Source of the DNA: Bacteroidales bacterium UBA5433
GTDB taxonomy: Bacteria > Bacteroidota > Bacteroidia > Bacteroidales > UBA932
NCBI GenBank assembly: GCA_002427525.1
Contig: DIRP01000011.1
Span: 13,274 to 47,705, forward strand
Direction: 5' to 3'
Length of the DNA stretch: 34,432 nucleotides
The notes beneath the pieces were generated by a model. The model had not been told where the DNA came from and made no database searches. It saw only the letters and a list, made by a program, of their open reading frames with translations. The translations under genes were made by a program, and so were the position numbers. The stretch's first letter is position 1, and every line of letters begins with the position of its first letter. This document shows, in pieces, positions 15,421 through 24,644 of the stretch.

Positions 15421-16440
15421 ATGGCTTTTTCTTTTCTATCTCAAAAACTGGCCATTGACCTGGGTACTGCCAATACCATTATCATCCACAACGACAAAAT
15501 TGTAGTAGATGAACCCTCTATTGTTGCCATTGATCAAAACACGGGTAAGCCACTGGCTATTGGGAAAACAGCCCGGTTAATGCAAGGAAAGACACACGAA
15601 AACATCAAGACCGTACGTCCTTTAAAAGACGGGGTAATTGCAGATTTCAATGCGGCAGAACAAATGGTTCGCGGTATGATTAAAATGATCAACCCCCAAA
15701 GCAAATTCTTTATGCCCAGCCTGCGTATGGTAATATGCATCCCATCCGGAAGCACAGAAGTCGAAATCCGTGCCGTACGGGACTCTTCTGAACATGCAGG
15801 AGGACGTGACGTCTATATGATTTACGAACCCATGGCAGCTGCCCTGGGAATTGGTATTGACGTAACGGCACCGGAGGGCAATATGATAGTGGACATAGGC
15901 GGAGGGACCACAGAAATCGCCGTTATTGCCCTGGGGGGAATTGTCTGCAACCAAAGTATCCGGGTGGCAGGCGACGTGTTTACACAGGAAATCCAACAAT
16001 ATATGCGCCACCAGCACAACATAAAAATTGGAGAACGCACGGCAGAAGACATCAAGATTTGCGTAGGATCTGCTCTGACCGATTTGGAAGAACAACCGGA
16101 ACCCATGCTGGTACGCGGTCCCAACCTGATGACAGCCCTTCCCGTTGAAGTATCTGTCACAAGCCAGGAAATAGCCCATTGCCTGGACAAATCCCTGGCT
16201 AAAATAGAAACAGCTGTACTCTCTGTTCTGGAACAAACACCTCCCGAGCTGTATTCCGATATTGTACAACGCGGCATCTTCCTGACAGGAGGAGGCGCTT
16301 TGTTGCGCGGAGTGGACAAGCGTTTGCGGGACAAAATCAACATTCCGTTCCATATCTCTGAAGGGCCATTGCATTCAGTAGCACGAGGAACAGGAATTGC
16401 TTTGAAAAATATAGGGAACTTCCCTTTTTTATTACGATAA
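15421..16440 (+). CDS. mreB: Rod-shape protein MreB (bacterial actin)
   Basis: MreB polymerises under the inner membrane and positions the elongation machinery of the cell wall. The 339-aa product shows the actin-like ATP-binding motifs: phosphate-1 DLGTANT (13-19), phosphate-2 DIGGGTTEIAV, and the C-terminal TGGGALLRG adenosine loop. The N-terminal MAFSFLSQ helix could serve as membrane anchor. The gene starts ten bases after purH and is followed after 15 bases by mreC, heading the conserved order mreB-mreC-mreD-mrdA-rodA. Confidence 0.98.
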   Translation: MAFSFLSQKLAIDLGTANTIIIHNDKIVVDEPSIVAIDQNTGKPLAIGKTARLMQGKTHENIKTVRPLKDGVIADFNAAEQMVRGMIKMINPQSKFFMPSLRMVICIPSGSTEVEIRAVRDSSEHAGGRDVYMIYEPMAAALGIGIDVTAPEGNMIVDIGGGTTEIAVIALGGIVCNQSIRVAGDVFTQEIQQYMRHQHNIKIGERTAEDIKICVGSALTDLEEQPEPMLVRGPNLMTALPVEVSVTSQEIAHCLDKSLAKIETAVLSVLEQTPPELYSDIVQRGIFLTGGGALLRGVDKRLRDKINIPFHISEGPLHSVARGTGIALKNIGNFPFLLR

Positions 16441-16455
16441 AAACAAAGGTTGTGC

Positions 16456-17289
16456 ATGAGCGGCCTGCCTTATTTGCTAAGAAAGATTCTGGTGCTGCTG
16501 CTTTTCATTGCGCTGCAGTCAGTAGCTATTGTAATGCTTGTCAACAACAGCTATTTCCAACAGAATGCTATCTTGACAGTAGTACGGGGCTGGCAGGCAA
16601 ATATGTGGGAAAAACGTTCTTCCTGGGTTGCTTTTACAAACTTAAAGGTAACGAACGAAGCCCTTACCAAAGAAAATCTGGAACTAAGAACGGAACTTGC
16701 CCGGCTTTCTTTTCTAAAACATGAACAATACGCAGGAACAGAAAACCACATACCTGTATCTGACACATTCTCTTTTATTCCTGCTTTGGTGGTTAAAAAT
16801 TCCGTCAACCACCAGCACAACCACCTTATCATCAACAAAGGCCTTGCAGACGGTGTTCATCCGGACATGGGTGTCATTGGATCACAGGGTATTGTAGGTG
16901 TTGTATCCTATGCTGCAAACCATTACGCTCTTGTTATTTCCCTGCTAAACACCCAACAGCGCTTTACCGCAGAACACAAGAAAACCGGAACATTTGGCAC
17001 CTTACGGTGGAACGGTACACATTACAAAAGGGCTCTCTTGTCAGAAATTCCGCAACACACAGAAGTGGCAGAAGGAGACACGGTTGTCACCAGCCCGTTT
17101 TCCCTTATTTTCCCTGATGGCATTCCTTTGGGAACTGTCACGTCACAAAGTCTTAAGCAAGGAACGGCATGGGAACTGGAAATAGAATTGTTCCAGGACT
17201 TTAAAACCCTCCGTTATGTAAACGTAGTTTGTAGAAGCAAAGAAGAAGAACTCCGCGAGGTAACCCAAAAAGAAGAAGAGGCCTTATGA
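16456..17289 (+). CDS. mreC: Rod-shape-determining protein MreC
   Basis: MreC is a bitopic inner-membrane protein that links cytoplasmic MreB to periplasmic PBP2 and RodA. The 277-aa product has a short cytoplasmic tail, a membrane segment (about residues 8-30), a coiled coil (about 55-85, rich in Glu/Leu/Asn), and the paired beta-barrel domain (about 100-265) with the typical INKGLADGVHPDMGVIG segment. The ATG at 16456 is preferred over a TTG six bases earlier. Its stop overlaps the mreD ATG by four bases. Confidence 0.95.
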   Translation: MSGLPYLLRKILVLLLFIALQSVAIVMLVNNSYFQQNAILTVVRGWQANMWEKRSSWVAFTNLKVTNEALTKENLELRTELARLSFLKHEQYAGTENHIPVSDTFSFIPALVVKNSVNHQHNHLIINKGLADGVHPDMGVIGSQGIVGVVSYAANHYALVISLLNTQQRFTAEHKKTGTFGTLRWNGTHYKRALLSEIPQHTEVAEGDTVVTSPFSLIFPDGIPLGTVTSQSLKQGTAWELEIELFQDFKTLRYVNVVCRSKEEELREVTQKEEEAL

Positions 17290-17798
17290 ACCGTAGTTTA
17301 AAATACGCACTGCACTTTCTGCTGATTCTTGCCACACAGCTTCTGCTGTTTGAACACCTGGATCTGGGGCTGTACCTGTACCCCATGCCGTACCTGATTT
17401 TCCTGCTCCTGTTTCCGTGTACCTACCCCACTGCCGGTCTTATGTTGTGGGCTTTTGCCTTTGGTTTTTTTTTAGATGTACTGGGTGGACCAACCCTGGG
17501 TTTACATACTTCAGCCTGTGTGACATTAGCCGCCTTGCGCAACGGGTTGATTAAAACCGTTACCGTAAAAGGCGATTTGGACAGCCTGACTGTTCCCGGT
17601 TTTGTACAGTTTGGGGCTCTACGGTATTCTTTTTTTGTTTTGCTGTGTGTGGCCATACACCATACAGCCTATTTCATGTTGGAGGCCTTCAGTTTTCTTT
17701 TCTTTTGGCATACGCTGGCGCGCCTTACGTGCAGTGTATTATTGAATACCCTGCTAATCTTACTTTTCCAGAGAACGCTTTTTGAACAGAGGAGGTAG
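17286..17798 (+). CDS. mreD: Rod-shape-determining protein MreD
   Basis: MreD is a small polytopic membrane partner of MreC. The 170-aa product is very hydrophobic, with about five membrane segments separated by short loops, and has the family pattern of a GFFLDVLGGPTLGLHT stretch (about 59-74) in the middle. Sequence identity in this family is low, so the call leans on its position between mreC (four-base overlap) and mrdA (five-base gap), its size and its topology. Confidence 0.92.
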   Translation: MNRSLKYALHFLLILATQLLLFEHLDLGLYLYPMPYLIFLLLFPCTYPTAGLMLWAFAFGFFLDVLGGPTLGLHTSACVTLAALRNGLIKTVTVKGDLDSLTVPGFVQFGALRYSFFVLLCVAIHHTAYFMLEAFSFLFFWHTLARLTCSVLLNTLLILLFQRTLFEQRR

Positions 17799-17803
17799 GT
17801 TCC

Positions 17804-19645
17804 ATGGAACACAGAATCAGACAAAAAAATACCATCCTGGCTTTCTTTGCCGCCTGCCTGTTGCTACTGGTTTTCCGTTTGGTTTTTCTGCAACTCATAA
17901 ACAAAGAATACAAAGTAACGGCAGCCAACAACGTGCTCAAGTACGAAATTATTTATCCTTCCAGAGGTCTCATTTACGACCGCAACGGCAATATACTGGC
18001 CGGAAACCGGGCTGCTTACGACATACTCATCACACCACGGGAACTGAAAACTTTTGATACTACTGCCTTTTGTTCCATATTCAACCTGAGCGAAGAAAAT
18101 CTGCGGAAAATGCTGGCAGATATCCATGCCCGACGGCAATCTATCGGATACCAGTCCGTTATTTTTTTACGGCAGGTAAGCAACCGACAATATGCACATT
18201 TCCTGGAAAAATCCTACAAATTCCCCGGTTTTTCTGTTCAAACACGCAGTGTCCGCAATTACCCGTCTGCTATTTGCGGAAACCTCCTGGGTTACATCGT
18301 AGAGGCAGACAGGGAATTCTTAGACAAAAATCCCGGCTACCGCGCCGGGGATTACATTGGCAGGACAGGACTGGAAGAGGCCTATGAAAACAGGCTTAAG
18401 GGAGAAAAAGGATACGAAATTTTCCTGCGGGATGTGCACAACCGCATCAAATCCCCCTATGCAGAAGGTGCCTACGACAAAGCATCCGTACCCGGAAATG
18501 ATATGATCACTACCATTGATCTTCCATTGCAACTGTTTGGGGAAGAACTAATGAAAAACAAAGTGGGTTCCGTTATTGCCTTAGATCCCTCAACGGGAGA
18601 GATCCTGACACTCATCACATCCACCGGTTTGTCCACTGAATACCTTACCAACTTTGGAGCATATTATTCACAGATTATTTCGGACCCCCTAAAGCCCCTT
18701 TTCAACCGGGCTATCATGTCATCCTACCCTCCCGGCTCTGTTTTTAAATTGGTGAACGGTCTTATTGGACTACAAGAAGGTGTTATTGTACCGGAAACAC
18801 GGTTTTCATGCAATTCGGGATTCCGCGCCGGGTCACTTACGGTAGGGTGTCATGTGCACCCGTCTCCCACAAACCTGGTACAGTCTGTTATGATGTCGTG
18901 CAATGCATACTACTGCAATGTTCTCCGCAACATCCTGGACAATCCGGTCTATGAGAGCATTGCTGAATCTATGAATTCCTGGCAAAACTATGTAAGAAGT
19001 TTTGGATTTGGAACACGTCTGGGCATTGATATTCCCGGTGAGCTGACCGGCTCTTTGCCCGGCACCGACCTATACAACAAAATTTACGGAAAGCGTGGCT
19101 GGAAGTCACTGACCGTTATCTCGCTGGCTATAGGACAAGGAGAAATAGGCGCCACCCCCCTTCAACTGGCCAACCTGGCGGCCATCATGGCCAACAGAGG
19201 CCACTACTATACACCGCATTTAGTCAAAAGAATACCGGAAGATACCCTTTCACAACCCCATACAGAGCAACACCGCACCCTGGTAGATCCAGAACATTTC
19301 ACGCCTATTGTGGAGGGTATGTACCTGGCAGTCAATTCCCCTGCCGGTTCCGGTGCAACAGCCCGCCTGGCAGCCATTCCGGGAGTAGACCTATGTGGCA
19401 AAACCGGCACAGCCCAAAACCCCCACGGAGAAGACCACTCTGTATTCATCTGCTTTGCCCCCAAGGATGACCCAAAAATAGCCGTAGCCGTATATATTGA
19501 AAAAGGAGGATTTGGCGCATCGCAGGCAGCTCCCGTGGCTTCCCTCCTTGTAGAAAAATACCTGACCGGGCAAATACACCCTTCCCGCACCTGGTTGTAT
19601 GAAAGAACCCTGGAACAAGATTTACTAAGCCGTCATCTAAAATGA
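17804..19645 (+). CDS. mrdA: Penicillin-binding protein 2, elongasome transpeptidase
   Basis: PBP2 cross-links peptidoglycan made by RodA during cell elongation. This 613-aa class B PBP has one N-terminal membrane anchor (about 11-31), a PBP dimerisation/pedestal domain containing GLEEAYE and the NR-I linker, and a transpeptidase domain. Catalytic motifs are SVFK (nucleophile within PPGSVFK), SCN (in MMSCNAYYC), and KTG (in CGKTGTAQNP). Unlike most genes here it has a purine-rich GGAGG sequence ahead of the ATG. Its stop overlaps the rodA ATG by four bases, matching their tight functional pairing. Confidence 0.96.
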   Translation: MEHRIRQKNTILAFFAACLLLLVFRLVFLQLINKEYKVTAANNVLKYEIIYPSRGLIYDRNGNILAGNRAAYDILITPRELKTFDTTAFCSIFNLSEENLRKMLADIHARRQSIGYQSVIFLRQVSNRQYAHFLEKSYKFPGFSVQTRSVRNYPSAICGNLLGYIVEADREFLDKNPGYRAGDYIGRTGLEEAYENRLKGEKGYEIFLRDVHNRIKSPYAEGAYDKASVPGNDMITTIDLPLQLFGEELMKNKVGSVIALDPSTGEILTLITSTGLSTEYLTNFGAYYSQIISDPLKPLFNRAIMSSYPPGSVFKLVNGLIGLQEGVIVPETRFSCNSGFRAGSLTVGCHVHPSPTNLVQSVMMSCNAYYCNVLRNILDNPVYESIAESMNSWQNYVRSFGFGTRLGIDIPGELTGSLPGTDLYNKIYGKRGWKSLTVISLAIGQGEIGATPLQLANLAAIMANRGHYYTPHLVKRIPEDTLSQPHTEQHRTLVDPEHFTPIVEGMYLAVNSPAGSGATARLAAIPGVDLCGKTGTAQNPHGEDHSVFICFAPKDDPKIAVAVYIEKGGFGASQAAPVASLLVEKYLTGQIHPSRTWLYERTLEQDLLSRHLK

Positions 19646-21075
19646 AAAGAAGAAGCAGGGAACACTCGTTTGTCAAAAACCTGGATTGGTGGAGTATAGC
19701 CATATACATAGTACTTGTCCTTATTGGTTGGCTCAGTGTGTTTTCTGCAGTATACGATCCGGAACACAGCTCTGTGTTTGATACAACCCAGCGGTACGGA
19801 ATGCAAATGATATGGATAATTGGGGCATGGCTTCTTGCCTTTGCAATTATACTGATTCCGGCACGTACGTACCTGCTGTACTCCAACCTGATTTATTTTT
19901 TGGGAATCCTGCTTCTGATTTCCGTACTTTTCATTGGCGTGGAGCGCAACGGTTCCCGTTCCTGGATTATGTTGGGTCCGGTACATTTTCAACCTGCCGA
20001 AATGGCAAAGGTTTTTGTGTCTATTGGCTTGGCAGGAATTATGAGCCGTCCCCACTTTCATATCAAGAGCGCCCGAGGCTTGTTGCAGGCCTCCCTTCTT
20101 ATTTTATTACCGGCTGTGCTTATCTTGCTGGAAAAAGAGGCAGGTCTTGCCGTAGTGCTGTCTGCATTTATCTTTGTTTTATACCGGGAAGGACTGTCCG
20201 GATGGGTTCCGTTTATGGGAATAGTAGCCGTAGTCCTTTTTTTGCTGTCCATTTTATGGGAACCCATATACGTTCTCTGGCTCTGTTTCCTCATTTGCTT
20301 TTTTGTAGGTTTCCTGGAATCTCCCCAAAAAAGGCCGGTACTTATTGTACTGGCGTCTTTTACAGGTACCTATTTTCTTATTCCTCTTTTACTGAACATG
20401 TTTTCTGTGGACCTTTTTTCATTGATTGCACGTTACCAGTGGTTTTTAGCCCTTACAGCCTTGCTGTCCGTAACCCTGCTGGTAATTGCTTTCAGAAAAA
20501 AACGCACGTTCCTTAAAATCCTGGTTCCCGTTTTTGTCGGGTGCGTACTGTTGGTTTTCTCTGTAGATTACTTGTTTAACAACATGCTTAAACCCCACCA
20601 GCAGGCACGTATTGAAACACTTCTGGGTATTGATAAAGACATTTACGGCAGCGGCTATAATGTGTACCAGTCTAAAGTTGCCATTGGATCCGGAGGGTTT
20701 TCAGGAAAAGGTTTTTTGCAAGGCACACAAACAAAATACAATTTTGTCCCGGAACAAAGTACAGATTTTATTTTCTGTTCCATTGGGGAAGAGTGGGGCT
20801 TTCTGGGAGCATTGTTTGTTATTTCTCTGTACGCTATTCTGCTCTTCCGTATTCTACAAATAGCTGAAAGACAGCGGCATCCATTTGGACGCATTTACGG
20901 CTATGGGGTAGCGGCCTGTATGTTCTTTCATATTTTCATTAACATTGGCATGACTATTGGCCTGACTCCTGTCATTGGGATTACCCTTCCGTTCATCAGC
21001 TACGGAGGCTCCTCCCTTTGGACTTTTACATTACTTTTGTTTATTTTACTGAAACTGGACACAGATAACGATTAA
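19642..21075 (+). CDS. rodA: Peptidoglycan glycosyltransferase RodA (SEDS family)
   Basis: RodA polymerises lipid II into glycan strands together with PBP2. The 477-aa product is longer than E. coli RodA (370 aa). The extra residues fall in the middle (about 190-300) as additional hydrophobic segments, a form seen in Bacteroidetes. SEDS hallmarks are GSGGFSGKGFLQG, the EQSTDFIFCSIGEEWGF segment with the catalytic Asp, and TLPFISYGGSS near the C-terminus. It closes the mre cluster. gcvP follows after 22 bp with no terminator visible between them. Confidence 0.96.
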   Translation: MKRRSREHSFVKNLDWWSIAIYIVLVLIGWLSVFSAVYDPEHSSVFDTTQRYGMQMIWIIGAWLLAFAIILIPARTYLLYSNLIYFLGILLLISVLFIGVERNGSRSWIMLGPVHFQPAEMAKVFVSIGLAGIMSRPHFHIKSARGLLQASLLILLPAVLILLEKEAGLAVVLSAFIFVLYREGLSGWVPFMGIVAVVLFLLSILWEPIYVLWLCFLICFFVGFLESPQKRPVLIVLASFTGTYFLIPLLLNMFSVDLFSLIARYQWFLALTALLSVTLLVIAFRKKRTFLKILVPVFVGCVLLVFSVDYLFNNMLKPHQQARIETLLGIDKDIYGSGYNVYQSKVAIGSGGFSGKGFLQGTQTKYNFVPEQSTDFIFCSIGEEWGFLGALFVISLYAILLFRILQIAERQRHPFGRIYGYGVAACMFFHIFINIGMTIGLTPVIGITLPFISYGGSSLWTFTLLLFILLKLDTDND

Positions 21076-21097
21076 AAACTTTTTTATACAGTCATAT

Positions 21098-23929
21098 ATG
21101 GCACGATCATTTACAGAAAGACACATTGGACCCCGCCCTGAGCAAACGCAGGAAATGCTGCAATTCATTGGGGTGAATTCTATGGAAGAACTTATTGAAA
21201 AAACAGTCCCGGCAGAAATCCGTATAAAGGAACCGCTGTCTTTAGAAGAAGGCATGAGCGAACAAGAATTTACAACGCACTTGAAAACCATGGCAGCTAA
21301 GAACCTGCCCTTCCGTTCCCTCATAGGATTAGGTTATTACGGAACAGCAAGTTTGCCCGTTGTATTGCGAAACGTTTTTGAAAACCCGAGCTGGTATACT
21401 TCTTACACTCCTTATCAAGCCGAGATTTCCCAGGGAAGGCTTGAAGCTTTATTTAATTACCAGACCATGGTGTGCAGCCTGACAGGATTCAACCTGTCCA
21501 ACAGCTCGTTGCTTGACGAGTCCACGGCGGCGGCAGAAGCCATGCGCATGATGTTGGACCTGCGTTCCAGAACGTTTGTTAAAGAAGGCCGAACTGCTGT
21601 TCTGGTTGACCGGAACATCTTTCCTCAGACACTGGCAGTTATGGAAACACGGGCTTTGGGACTGGGAATTGAGATTTTAACAGAAGACCTGGAGACCAAC
21701 CCCTTGGAAATTATTAAAAAACACGAATCCCGTATTTTTGGAGTTGTTGTCCAATACCCAGGAGCAGACGGCAAAGTGTGCGACCACAGTATACTCTGCA
21801 AAGAAGCACACGACAGGCAACTAATGGTTACTGCCGTATGCGATTTATTATCCCTTGCCGTACTCAAAGAGCCGGCCGCCTGGGGTGCAGACATAGCAGC
21901 AGGTTGTGCGCAGCGGTTTGGCTTACCCATGGGCTTTGGCGGACCCACAGCCGGATACATTGCCTGCGATGAAAAATACAGACGCAACCTGCCGGGGCGC
22001 ATTGTGGGACTTTCTGTAGACAGACTGGGCAACCAGGCCTACCGCCTTGCCTTGCAAACACGGGAACAGCATATCAAACGGGAACGGGCCACATCCAACA
22101 TTTGTACAGCAACGGCCCTCATGGCAACTATGGCCGGAATGTACGCCGTGTACCACGGAAGCGACGGCATACGAAAAATTGCCCAAAACGGCAGGTATTA
22201 TGCCCATGTTGCCGCAGAAGCTTTTGCAAAACACGGCATAACGGTAAAACACAAACACTTCTTTGATACCCTGGAAATTACAGGAATAGACACAGAGCGC
22301 ATACGGACTGCTGCAGAAGCTTCTATGATCAATTTCTGCTATCCCGACGCAGATACCGTACGGATTTCGTTTGACGAACTCACTACAAGCAAAGAACTGA
22401 AAGAAGTGCTGCATATTTTTGATATAGACGCTGAAATAACACCTGCCGGCATCCCCGGTTTTATGGAAAGGGAAACGGAAGCTTTGCGGGAACCCGTATT
22501 CAATACCTACCACTCAGAAACGGAGATGATGCGCTATATTAAAACGCTGGAAACAAGGGATATTTCCCTCACACACTCCATGATTCCTCTGGGTTCCTGT
22601 ACCATGAAACTAAATGCAGCCGCTGAAATGATGCCGCTCAGCCAGCCGGAATGGAGTGCCGTACACCCCTTTGCTCCATCCTGGCAGGTAGAAGGATACT
22701 TACAGCTCATACGGGAATTGGAACACCAGCTGTCCGTTATCACAGGTCTGGACGCCTGTTCCCTGCAACCCAATTCAGGTGCAGCGGGAGAACATGCCGG
22801 GCTCACGGTCATTCGTTCATACCAGAAAGCACAGGGACAGGAACACCGCAACGTAGCACTCATCCCCTCCTCGGCCCATGGAACAAATCCAGCCAGTGCC
22901 ATTATGGCCGGACTGGAGGTTGTCATTGTGAATTGCGACGAACAAGGCAACGTAAATGTGGAAGATTTGCGCCAAAAGGCGGAACAGCACAAAGACAATT
23001 TGTCTTGTATCATGATCACGTACCCCTCCACCCACGGAGTATATGAAGACGGTATTTGTAAAATTATAGATATTGTACACCGCAACGGAGGGCTGGTTTA
23101 TATGGACGGGGCCAACATGAATGCCCAGACCGGCATTACAAATCCGGGCATTACCGGAGCCGACGTATGCCACCTGAACCTGCACAAGACATTTGCTATG
23201 CCCCACGGGGGCGGAGGCCCGGGCGTAGGACCCATTTGCTGTACAAAAAAACTGGAACCGCACCTGCCGGGACATCCGCTTGTGAACTGCGGAGGAGGGC
23301 ATACCGTAGCCGGATCTCCCTACGGAAGCCCGCTATTGCTCCCCATCACGTATGGTTATATTAACATGCTGGGACGTGACGGAATAAGACTTGCCTCTGA
23401 ATACGCTATTTTGAATGCCAATTACCTGTCCCGCAAACTGGCAGGAAAATACACCACCCTCTACACAGGCAAGAACGGGTACGTAGCCCATGAATGCATT
23501 CTTGACCTGCGTCATTTTGGCAAAACGTACGGCGTAGATGCTACCGATGTGGCAAAACGCCTGATGGATTACGGATTTCATGCACCTACCCTCTCGTTCC
23601 CTGTGCACGAAACCCTGATGATAGAACCCACAGAAAGTGAATCAAAAGAAGAACTGGACCGCTTTGCAGATGCCTTGCTCACCATTATGGAAGAATGCGA
23701 AGCCCTGGCCCGTCAAGACCTTTCTTGCGGAACACCGGAAGATAATTTGCTGAAAAACGCACCCCATTCGGCTGCAGAAGTCTGCTCCAACGAATGGAAA
23801 CACCCGTATTCCCGAGAAAGAGCCGTCTATCCGCTGCCATGGATTGTACAACATAAGTTCTGGCCCATAGTAACCCGTGTGGACAATGCTTACGGAGACA
23901 GAAATCTGGTTTGTTGCAACCTTCTATAA
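21098..23929 (+). CDS. gcvP: Glycine dehydrogenase (decarboxylating), P-protein
   Basis: The P-protein decarboxylates glycine and passes the aminomethyl group to the lipoyl arm of GcvH, feeding one-carbon units to tetrahydrofolate. The 943-aa product is the fused single-chain form (both halves in one polypeptide). It starts with ERHIGPRPEQTQEM, has GSCTMKLN mid-protein, and carries the PLP lysine K697 in NLHKTFAMPHGGGGPG. The C-terminus ends with YGDRNLVC. gcvT and gcvH are not in the window. Only 22 bp separates it from rodA, so there is no room for a glycine riboswitch. Confidence 0.97.
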   Translation: MARSFTERHIGPRPEQTQEMLQFIGVNSMEELIEKTVPAEIRIKEPLSLEEGMSEQEFTTHLKTMAAKNLPFRSLIGLGYYGTASLPVVLRNVFENPSWYTSYTPYQAEISQGRLEALFNYQTMVCSLTGFNLSNSSLLDESTAAAEAMRMMLDLRSRTFVKEGRTAVLVDRNIFPQTLAVMETRALGLGIEILTEDLETNPLEIIKKHESRIFGVVVQYPGADGKVCDHSILCKEAHDRQLMVTAVCDLLSLAVLKEPAAWGADIAAGCAQRFGLPMGFGGPTAGYIACDEKYRRNLPGRIVGLSVDRLGNQAYRLALQTREQHIKRERATSNICTATALMATMAGMYAVYHGSDGIRKIAQNGRYYAHVAAEAFAKHGITVKHKHFFDTLEITGIDTERIRTAAEASMINFCYPDADTVRISFDELTTSKELKEVLHIFDIDAEITPAGIPGFMERETEALREPVFNTYHSETEMMRYIKTLETRDISLTHSMIPLGSCTMKLNAAAEMMPLSQPEWSAVHPFAPSWQVEGYLQLIRELEHQLSVITGLDACSLQPNSGAAGEHAGLTVIRSYQKAQGQEHRNVALIPSSAHGTNPASAIMAGLEVVIVNCDEQGNVNVEDLRQKAEQHKDNLSCIMITYPSTHGVYEDGICKIIDIVHRNGGLVYMDGANMNAQTGITNPGITGADVCHLNLHKTFAMPHGGGGPGVGPICCTKKLEPHLPGHPLVNCGGGHTVAGSPYGSPLLLPITYGYINMLGRDGIRLASEYAILNANYLSRKLAGKYTTLYTGKNGYVAHECILDLRHFGKTYGVDATDVAKRLMDYGFHAPTLSFPVHETLMIEPTESESKEELDRFADALLTIMEECEALARQDLSCGTPEDNLLKNAPHSAAEVCSNEWKHPYSRERAVYPLPWIVQHKFWPIVTRVDNAYGDRNLVCCNLL

Positions 23930-23964
23930 GAAAATTGCATCTATTCTATTAAAAAACCAACAGT

Positions 23965-24150
23965 ATGGATATGATTTTATCAACACCCGGACAATGGTAC
24001 CTGGATTATTTAGATAACGGACTTTGGTCAGCTTTACAGAATTTTTTTGAATCTATGGGTATTTCCATATGGGGGCTCGTAGCAGGCCTTGTTGCCATTA
24101 TAGCCATTGTAGCCGTTGCCATCTTTGTTCCTTTCCCCGAACTGGAATAG
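23965..24150 (+). CDS. Small single-pass membrane protein, unknown function
   Basis: This 61-aa product is not recognised. It has an N-terminal polar half with several Trp/Tyr residues (QWYLDYLDNGLW), then a strongly hydrophobic segment (about 33-56, Gly/Ala/Ile/Val-rich), and an acidic end (FPELE). It begins 35 bp after gcvP on the same strand and converges on smpB. The predicted helix and the clean spacing favour a real gene, but length alone is weak support. An alternative start is the Met at residue 3. Confidence 0.55.
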   Translation: MDMILSTPGQWYLDYLDNGLWSALQNFFESMGISIWGLVAGLVAIIAIVAVAIFVPFPELE

Positions 24151-24168
24151 CCAACAGGGTAGCATGAA

Positions 24169-24200
24169 GGAATCAGAGCCGGGCCATCCGGTCTGATTCC
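24169..24200. terminator. Convergent hairpin between the gcvP run and smpB
   Basis: GGAATCAGA (24169-24177) pairs with TCTGATTCC (24192-24200), extended by CCGG (24179-24182) with CCGG (24188-24191), giving 13 pairs and one bulged G. It overlaps the last codons of smpB. The T-tract on the plus side (CTTTGCATATCCTTTT) is poor, so termination for either strand is possible but not certain. Confidence 0.4.
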
Positions 24201-24631
24201 CTTTGCATATCCTTTTCTTTAATGGATTCGCGCTTGTCGTACTTCCGTTTTCCACGGGCCAGTGCAATAACAAGCTTAGCGTAGCCGTTGTCTGCAATGA
24301 ACAGTTTGGTTACCACAATGGTAAACCCTTTCTCACGCGTGGCCCGGAACAGTTTATTCAGTTCGCGACGTGTCAGCAGCAACTTCCTGTCACGTCCCGG
24401 TTCGTGCCGGTTATAAGACGCCCACTCGTACTCAGAAATGTTCATGTTTTTAACATACAGCTCATTTTTTACAAAATAACAATAAGCATCTGCCAGGGAT
24501 ACCTTGCCGGCACGGATAGATTTTATTTCCGTACCTGCCAAAACAATACCTGCCGTGTACGTCTCTATAAGTTCGTACTCGAACGAAGCGCGTTTGTTCT
24601 TGATTACTACCCCCTGTTTTGCTTTTGCCAT
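24173..24631 (-). CDS. smpB: SsrA-binding protein SmpB
   Basis: SmpB binds tmRNA and carries it to stalled ribosomes in trans-translation. The 152-aa product shows the OB-fold core (SFEYELIETYTAGIVLAGTEIKS, about 16-38, quoted here only as landmark ends SFEYEL and EIKS), the NISEYE motif, and the basic C-terminal tail with GKRKYDKRE, which becomes helical in the decoding centre. It is the last gene of the methyltransferase-lgt-smpB operon, 13 bp after lgt. The tmRNA gene itself is not in the window. Confidence 0.96.
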   Translation of the reverse strand: MAKAKQGVVIKNKRASFEYELIETYTAGIVLAGTEIKSIRAGKVSLADAYCYFVKNELYVKNMNISEYEWASYNRHEPGRDRKLLLTRRELNKLFRATREKGFTIVVTKLFIADNGYAKLVIALARGKRKYDKRESIKEKDMQRESDRMARL

Positions 24632-24644
24632 GTTGTTAAAAATT

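Noticed and set aside
21076..21097. Glycine riboswitch before gcvP
   Set aside because: Only 22 bases separate rodA and gcvP, far too short for the aptamer.
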